Positions 58,698 through 64,000 of a stretch of DNA of 64,000 nucleotides are shown here, piece after piece. Origin of the DNA: Candidatus Nitrosopumilus sp. (GTDB lineage Archaea > Thermoproteota > Nitrososphaeria > Nitrososphaerales > Nitrosopumilaceae); NCBI GenBank assembly GCA_003331425.1, contig QOOS01000006.1:1-64000 (forward strand), written 5' to 3'. A program made the position numbers and the translations under genes. The notes under the pieces were generated by a model. It saw only the letters and a program-made list of their open reading frames with translations. It was not told the origin of the DNA and searched no databases. The stretch's first letter is position 1. Every line of letters begins with the position of its first letter.

Positions 58698-60855
58698 GTA
58701 GAACCATCTCCCTTAACGAATTAAACCAAGTCTTTTGTGCCTTATCAACGCTTAGATCAATTATTGGTTTAGAATCATTACTAAATTGAATGGAATTACC
58801 AATAAACTCACCAATTAGTGAATAAGAAACATTATATTTTTTGAGAACTTCCTCTAATTTTTGTAGATTTTTGTTTTCAAATGTAATTAAATATCTAGAA
58901 TGACTTTCTGAAAATAAAATTTTATCAGAATCTAAATTTTCACCAGGTATTTTTTCCAATGAAATGTTACATCCAATTTGATTTGTCATACAAAGTTCAG
59001 ATATTGCAATTGCCAGTCCACCTTTAGAACAATCATGTGCAGATTTGATTAATTCATTTTCAATTATTTCCAATACAGAATTCATATTTTTCTTGGATTC
59101 TTCAAAATCAACTGCAGGGCATTTACCTCCAACAAATTTATGAATATATTCAGAATATTCGGAACCACCAAGTTCATCTTTAGTGGCTCCAATCATGATT
59201 AATGAATCTCCAGAATTAATTTTTTGAATCCTCAAAGGTTTTTTATCAATTAAACCAATTACACCAATTACAGGAGTTGGTTTGATTGGACCGTCAGATG
59301 TTTCATTGTACAAACTCACTTTACCACCAACACATGGAATTTCAAAGTCTTTTGCAAAATCAGTTAGTCCTTTAAGGGATTCTAAAAATGTCCAAAATAT
59401 TTCAGGATCATTTGGATTTCCAAATTGAAGATGGTCTAACATTCCAATTGGTTTTGCACCAGTACAAACTACATTTCTACATGCTTCTTCAAAGCAACCA
59501 ATTGCACCCTCACGTGGATTAATGTAGCATTGTTTTGGATTACCGTCAATCTTAATTGAAAGAGATTTTCCATTATCTAGCCTCAAAACAGATGCATCAT
59601 GACCAGGTTTTGTTACAGTTCTAATTCCAACTTCATGATCATATTGTCCATACACCCAAATCTTACTTGCAATATTTGGAGAACCAAGTAATTTCATCAT
59701 AGTTTCAGAGTAATCAGATAATTGGGGAAATTGTTTTGTAGATTCAATATTTTCAAGATAAACGGGTTTACTAGAAGGTAAATCAAGCAAAGTAGCATTT
59801 GCAACAATATCTGTTGAAATATTTGCAATTGATGTTTCTCCTTTTTTTACATGCATTTTATTATCAAATGTAACATGTCCAATTACAGAGCATTCAATTC
59901 TGAATTTCTCACAAATTTTTTGTAATTTAATTAATTTCTCATTGTCAGTAACAATTAACATTCTTTCTTGAGATTCAGAAATCATTATTTCATCAGAATG
60001 CATATCTGATTCACGAGTATGGACTTTATCCACATCCATTTCTATTCCAATATCTAAAGCATCAGCAGTTTCAGATACAGCACATGACAAACCACCACCG
60101 CCAAGATCTTTCATTGCATGAATTAGTTGTTCATTACGTGCTTCCAAAATTGCTTCAATGATTAATTTTTCAATAAAAGGATCAGGGATTTGAACAGCTG
60201 AACGATCCTCAGTCTCTAATGAATCAGATGCAAATTGAGAACCACCAATACCATCTCTACCAGTGGCACCACCTAATAGAACCACCAAGTCCCCTTTTTT
60301 GGCATGATTTTTAATTAAATTCTCTTTTTTTCCAAACCCAATTGCAGCTACATCAACCATTGCATAATTTTTGTAACATTCATCAAATTCAACTTCACCT
60401 CCAACAGTAGGAATTCCTAAACAATTTCCATAATCTGCAATTCCAGTTACTGCATTTTTAAAAAGCCATTTTGCATGTTGATCATTTTCAATATTTCCAA
60501 AACGTAATCCATCAAGAAGAGCTATTGGACGAGTTCCCGCAGACAAAATATCTCTAATTACTCCCCCGACACCAGTTGCAGCACCACCATAAGGTTCAAC
60601 TGCAGAAGGATGGTTATGACTTTCAATGTGAGCTGTTACAACATAACCATCACCAACATCTAAAACTCCAGAATCATATCCTTTTTCATTAATTACTAAT
60701 GGTCCATCCATGGGTAACATTTTGAGATGTTTTTTAGAAGATTTGTAAGAGCAGTGTTCAGACCATTCTGCAGCAACAATTTGTAATTCAGTTGAAGTTG
60801 GATCTCTACCAATTTTTGTTTTTAATTCCTCTAATTCACGAGATTCTAAACTCAA
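58690..60855 (-). CDS. purL: Phosphoribosylformylglycinamidine synthase subunit PurL
   Basis: A 721-residue small PurL (the form that acts with PurQ and PurS). Starts MSLESRELEELKTKIGRDPT; SEHCSYKSSKKHLKM, then AHIESHNHPSAVEPYGGAAT, DLGGGGLSCAVSE and SAHDCSKGGLAIAISE are its ATP/FGAR motifs. Four-base overlap with purQ, eight with purF: one operon. Confidence 0.96.
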   Translation of the reverse strand: MSLESRELEELKTKIGRDPTSTELQIVAAEWSEHCSYKSSKKHLKMLPMDGPLVINEKGYDSGVLDVGDGYVVTAHIESHNHPSAVEPYGGAATGVGGVIRDILSAGTRPIALLDGLRFGNIENDQHAKWLFKNAVTGIADYGNCLGIPTVGGEVEFDECYKNYAMVDVAAIGFGKKENLIKNHAKKGDLVVLLGGATGRDGIGGSQFASDSLETEDRSAVQIPDPFIEKLIIEAILEARNEQLIHAMKDLGGGGLSCAVSETADALDIGIEMDVDKVHTRESDMHSDEIMISESQERMLIVTDNEKLIKLQKICEKFRIECSVIGHVTFDNKMHVKKGETSIANISTDIVANATLLDLPSSKPVYLENIESTKQFPQLSDYSETMMKLLGSPNIASKIWVYGQYDHEVGIRTVTKPGHDASVLRLDNGKSLSIKIDGNPKQCYINPREGAIGCFEEACRNVVCTGAKPIGMLDHLQFGNPNDPEIFWTFLESLKGLTDFAKDFEIPCVGGKVSLYNETSDGPIKPTPVIGVIGLIDKKPLRIQKINSGDSLIMIGATKDELGGSEYSEYIHKFVGGKCPAVDFEESKKNMNSVLEIIENELIKSAHDCSKGGLAIAISELCMTNQIGCNISLEKIPGENLDSDKILFSESHSRYLITFENKNLQKLEEVLKKYNVSYSLIGEFIGNSIQFSNDSKPIIDLSVDKAQKTWFNSLREMVLRA

Positions 60856-61532
60856 TTTTCAATTCCTGCCTTTTTTAACAATGATTCAAAAATTAATGTG
60901 GATGGTTTGTTATCTTGAGGATTAATTTCGGATTCAACAGCTCTTTCAGGATGAGGCATCATGCCAACGACATTTCCATCTTCATTGCAAACACCAGCAA
61001 TTTGATTTAATGAGCCATTTACAACTTGATCATATTTGAAAACAATCTGATTCTTTTCTTCAAGTTTGTTTAATGTCTCGTCATCAACATAGTAACGCCC
61101 TTCACCATTTGCAATTGGAATAGGTATTTTCTGGTTTAATTCAAATTGATTTGTAAATGGAGTCTTATTATTTTCAACAATCAAATTTGTCCACTCACAC
61201 ATAAAATTAAGAGAATCATTTTTGAGCAAAACTCCAGGCAATAATCCAGATTCTACCAAAATTTGAAATCCATTACAAACTCCTAAAATTGGAAGTCCTT
61301 TTTGAGCAATTTTTTTTACATCTTGTATAATTGGACTATTTGCAGCAATTACACCTGCTCGTAATCTATCACCATAAGAGAATCCACCAGGTAAAATGAC
61401 AGCATCAAGATTATCAGGAAGAGGCTTGTCATGCCAGCAATATTGTGCATTTAGATTAAAAACATCAGATAAAACATGAAACATATCACGATCGCAATTA
61501 CTTCCAGGAAAAACTACAACTCCAACATTCAC
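60852..61532 (-). CDS. purQ: Phosphoribosylformylglycinamidine synthase subunit PurQ
   Basis: A 226-residue class I glutamine amidotransferase. VVVFPGSNCDRDMFHVL, then PGGFSYGDRLRAGVIAA, nucleophile C86 in LGVCNGFQILVE and His-Glu in MPHPERAVE. Supplies ammonia to PurL. First gene of the purQ-purL-purF operon; purS lies beyond an intervening plus-strand gene. Confidence 0.96.
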   Translation of the reverse strand: MNVGVVVFPGSNCDRDMFHVLSDVFNLNAQYCWHDKPLPDNLDAVILPGGFSYGDRLRAGVIAANSPIIQDVKKIAQKGLPILGVCNGFQILVESGLLPGVLLKNDSLNFMCEWTNLIVENNKTPFTNQFELNQKIPIPIANGEGRYYVDDETLNKLEEKNQIVFKYDQVVNGSLNQIAGVCNEDGNVVGMMPHPERAVESEINPQDNKPSTLIFESLLKKAGIEN

Positions 61533-61610
61533 AATTGCTTTTAGTTTCAGAGTTATTTAATTTGAGCCCAGCCTGATACAATTTTTAAGTGAATAATTTG
61601 GGGGATCGCT

Positions 61611-62027
61611 ATGGCAAAAGTCAGAGACATCATGCAAAAAAATGTAATTACAATTGAAAGTGTAAAAAAAGCACATGATGCAGCAATTATTCTTAAAGAA
61701 AAAGAGATCAGTTTTCTAGTAGTCGTTAAAGAAGGAAAACCAATAGGAATAGTTTCAGAAAGAGACATTGTAAGAAAGATTGTTGCAGATAACAACGATG
61801 CACAAACAACACAATTGGAAATAATTATGTCCAAAAATTTCAAATGGGTTGAACCTAATGCATCAATTGAATCAGCAGTTCAAAAAATGTTAAACAACAA
61901 TATTAGACGCCTAGTAGTTTTAGAAAATGAGAATTTAGCAGGAGTAATCACTCAAACAGATTTAACAGAATTTTTACGAAGTAAAATTTTGATTAATGCA
62001 ACTGTTGAAAATATTGAAACAGATTAA
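61611..62027 (+). CDS. Two-CBS-domain protein
   Basis: A 138-residue protein made of two CBS domains: VRDIMQKNVITIESVKKAHD with VSERDIVRKIV, then IMSKNFKWVEPNASIESAVQ with GVITQTDLTEFL. Such proteins bind AMP, ATP or related adenosyl ligands. It is placed on the opposite strand between purQ and purS, and its end overlaps purS's by four bases. Purine-level sensing is a positional guess. Confidence 0.9.
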   Translation: MAKVRDIMQKNVITIESVKKAHDAAIILKEKEISFLVVVKEGKPIGIVSERDIVRKIVADNNDAQTTQLEIIMSKNFKWVEPNASIESAVQKMLNNNIRRLVVLENENLAGVITQTDLTEFLRSKILINATVENIETD

Positions 62028-62284
62028 GCGTCAAAAACATCAATTTTGACTATACTGACCATAGGATTGTAAATTCTTAATTCATCACAAATTTCATTTA
62101 CTTTTGATTGAGCAGTTTCCTTATCTTTTTCATCAATTGAAAATTTTAACATTTTTGCAGTTTTAATTTCAGATACATTTTGATGAGTACCTTTCAAAAC
62201 TAAATCATTCAGAATTGTTTTTCCTTCTGGATCACTAATTCCAGGCTTGTTTTCTATTGTCACATGAACCTGATAATTTGTCAT
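62024..62284 (-). CDS. purS: Phosphoribosylformylglycinamidine synthase subunit PurS
   Basis: An 86-residue PurS. VHVTIENKPGISDPEGKTIL, then ILNDLVLKGTHQNVSEIKTA and KVNEICDELRIYNPMVSIVK, identify it. It joins PurL and PurQ into one complex. Separated from purQ by the CBS gene on the other strand, unlike the usual purS-Q-L order. Confidence 0.93.
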   Translation of the reverse strand: MTNYQVHVTIENKPGISDPEGKTILNDLVLKGTHQNVSEIKTAKMLKFSIDEKDKETAQSKVNEICDELRIYNPMVSIVKIDVFDA

Positions 62285-62336
62285 ATCATCGTTTAGTAAA
62301 ATACTGATTAATCTATCTTCCGAATAATTTTAAAAA

Positions 62337-63512
62337 TTATAGTAGTCCACTTTGTATTAAAAATAATTTTAATTTCTCTTTTGTATTTACATCATCTAAT
62401 TTATCTTCTTGATCAATAGGAAGTAGTTCATGTCCATTTAAAATTAAATTATGAGGTCCCAAGTCACGAGCATTATGAGTATTCATAGAATTAATCATAT
62501 CAAGTACTTGATCATTTGTAGGGTAAACACCATTATTTTCCAAAAATGTTCTCAAATCAATTCCTTGTATCCAATTTCTTTTTTCATCTCTTAATCCATA
62601 ATTAATCAAAATTTCATCAAAATTTGATTTAATATCAATATGAGAATCAGGACCAAATTCTTTATGATATTTTTCAGCTCCACGCCAAGCACGATCAATT
62701 GTTTTTGATTCGGTATTTTTTAACAACCACATGTTTCTTTCAAGTTTTTGATTAGCAGAATCACCTAAACCTGATTTGTTTTTGTTTAGCAATTGAGGTA
62801 AAAAATTTTCAAGATTCAATTTTTCAGTTTTAAGTCGAGATGAATTTTTTGTAGCAGTGTTCTCTAAAGGGTTAGGGTGTTCAAAAAAACAAAATGAACT
62901 CATAGAAACTAGAAGTTCAAGAACATCTTGAAAAGGCTCATCAAAGTGATGTACAACATTCAAAGCTAATACAATATCAAAGTGCTGAACTTCTTTCAAA
63001 CTTTGTAGATGTTTCAAATTCATTTGTTTTTCAAGGAGTAAAATATTTTGGCGATTATTTTTTTTACAAGAATCCAACAAATTTCGTTTAGAATCGCTCT
63101 CTACAGCAACAAAAACACCGGAAAAATCCTCAGATAATCTAAATGTAAAATAACCTTCAGCTGCACCCAAATCTAAAACAGATATTGGACGATTAAATTT
63201 TTTACAAAATTTAAAAATTTCCTGATAACGTTCTACAGATTCTCGATATCCTAGAGAAATAGTTTGCCCTTGTATTCTAACATCATTGTAAGTATCTATT
63301 TTGATTGATTCATTTTGAGGAATTTCTTTTTTTTGTAATTCAGCATATTCGTTAGAATTTTTAAGAAGAGTAGATAATTGTTCTAAATTTATTTTATTTT
63401 TTTGAATTTCATCAGCATAGAAATCTAAATCATCAAGTGTAGGTTCCCTATCTAATATTTTCAAATATTGTTCACGAATAGATTTTCTCATATTCATTAC
63501 AAATAATTTCAT
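62337..63512 (-). CDS. Methyltransferase with N-terminal DUF4214-like segment
   Basis: A 391-residue protein. Residues 1-60 (SIREQYLKILDREPTLDDLD) resemble DUF4214/phycobilisome-linker-like modules seen in surface-carbohydrate enzymes. SAM site: VLDLGAAEGYFTFRL near residues 113-127, then VAVESD, and HFDIVLALNVVHHFDEPFQD. C-terminal 100 residues (GVYPTNDQVLDMINSMNTHN) are unique. May modify glycans. ATG 63512 chosen; ATGs at residues 6 and 8 are possible. Confidence 0.78.
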   Translation of the reverse strand: MKLFVMNMRKSIREQYLKILDREPTLDDLDFYADEIQKNKINLEQLSTLLKNSNEYAELQKKEIPQNESIKIDTYNDVRIQGQTISLGYRESVERYQEIFKFCKKFNRPISVLDLGAAEGYFTFRLSEDFSGVFVAVESDSKRNLLDSCKKNNRQNILLLEKQMNLKHLQSLKEVQHFDIVLALNVVHHFDEPFQDVLELLVSMSSFCFFEHPNPLENTATKNSSRLKTEKLNLENFLPQLLNKNKSGLGDSANQKLERNMWLLKNTESKTIDRAWRGAEKYHKEFGPDSHIDIKSNFDEILINYGLRDEKRNWIQGIDLRTFLENNGVYPTNDQVLDMINSMNTHNARDLGPHNLILNGHELLPIDQEDKLDDVNTKEKLKLFLIQSGLL

Positions 63513-63588
63513 CAGGCTAGTAATTTACATTTCTAGATAGGAAATTTAGGGTTAGATAGTTATACCAGAATATTTGAACATATTACAC

Positions 63589-64000
63589 ATGACAAGAAAA
63601 GAGAGAATGCGATACTGGAAACTTACTTCTGACGAAATGATGGAATTCAATTATGATGATAGTAAATTATTGAACTGGGAAATTAAATGCATTAGAGAAC
63701 CAGAAGATGAAGCACATTTTATCGGCGTATTCATGTATAGAAACGGTACTGCTTATGATTATGAATCAGTAAAGGGGGTTTGTTATTTTCACAATAACAT
63801 AGATAGAAAAGAACTTCCAGAAATTACAAAATTTTTGCAAGGAAAATTTAATGGAAAAGAAATGGAAAAAGGAGACAGAATATTATTGAAAGATTCAGAT
63901 CAAATTTACTCCAGTAAAGATATTGGAGGTTTAGCAAAAGAAATGGAAAGTAAATTCAATACTAAAGCAGTCATATCTTTAGAATTTGAGGACATTACTG
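63589..64000 (+). CDS. Hypothetical protein, C-terminus cut by window edge
   Basis: An open frame of 137 residues from ATG 63589 to the end of the window with no stop. MTRKERMRYWKLTSDEMMEF, then CIREPEDEAHFIGVFMYRNG and FLQGKFNGKEMEKGDRILLK. Mixed alpha/beta; no family recognised. Divergent from the methyltransferase. Confidence 0.6.
   Translation, partial: MTRKERMRYWKLTSDEMMEFNYDDSKLLNWEIKCIREPEDEAHFIGVFMYRNGTAYDYESVKGVCYFHNNIDRKELPEITKFLQGKFNGKEMEKGDRILLKDSDQIYSSKDIGGLAKEMESKFNTKAVISLEFEDIT

Noticed and set aside
1-64000. Insertion sequence, prophage or integrase
   Set aside because: No transposase, integrase, phage structural gene or long inverted terminal repeat was found in any frame.

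Overview
The window is AT-rich, densely packed archaeal DNA. The gene content points to an ammonia-oxidizing thaumarchaeon (Nitrososphaerota), most likely Nitrosopumilus or a close relative. The support is an archaeal ribosomal protein cluster with S4e, RNase P component 1 and S17, a proteasome alpha subunit, type II GAPDH, an ESCRT-III/CdvB-like protein, HMG-CoA synthase, archaeal-type PurS/PurQ/PurL, many TTG and GTG starts, and mostly leaderless genes with TATA-like boxes about 25 bases before the start codon. No insertion sequence, prophage, CRISPR array or rRNA gene was seen. The genus is inferred from gene content only.

Layout. 1-5 kb: a truncated TIGR00300-type gene, then mostly small hypothetical genes, one surface protein and an HD hydrolase. 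5-11 kb: cobalamin adenosyltransferase, tRNA-Phe, a lysine-rich H1-like protein, two Lrp/AsnC ligand-domain proteins, a VOC protein and a class III nucleotide cyclase. 11-16 kb: threonine ammonia-lyase, PurK, a sugar-phosphate nucleotidyltransferase and several tiny zinc-type proteins. 16-18 kb: an oxidoreductase-thiolase-DUF35 operon. 18-28 kb: an Hjc-like resolvase, threonine synthase, a CNNM/CorC-type membrane protein, type II GAPDH, a DsbA-like protein and HMG-CoA synthase. 27.7-33.7 kb: a winged-helix regulator followed by bioD, bioA, bioB and bioF, with a BirA-type operator in front of bioB. 33.9-36.5 kb: CcdA, a DipZ-like thioredoxin and a CdvB paralogue. 37-40.5 kb: an SF2 helicase overlapped by a degenerate HD protein. 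41-51 kb: proteasome alpha, a SPOUT protein and a 16-gene ribosomal block (rpl3 to rpl6) that lacks rpl2 at its usual place, then tRNA-Asn. 51-55.6 kb: an accessory-looking stretch with four copies of a palindrome, a 640-base gene-free region carrying many G/C tracts and hairpins, and a second H1-like protein. 55.6-62.3 kb: purine biosynthesis genes purC, purF, purL, purQ and purS on the minus strand. 62.3-64 kb: a methyltransferase and a truncated unknown gene.

How the genes fit together. purK, purC, purF, purL, purQ and purS cover a large part of IMP synthesis. ilvA and thrC use and make threonine. bioD/A/B/F convert pimeloyl-CoA to biotin, which the carbon-fixation carboxylase of these archaea needs; no gene for making pimelate is present. 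HMG-CoA synthase, with the thiolase-DUF35 pair, may feed the mevalonate route to ether lipids. The most unusual material is regulatory or structural: the BirA-like site with an equally spaced twin before rpl3, the palindrome family at 51-54 kb, the G-tract region at 52.5-53.1 kb, an apparent AUA start behind a strong Shine-Dalgarno, and a large set of microproteins below 60 residues, either cysteine-rich or single-membrane-span.
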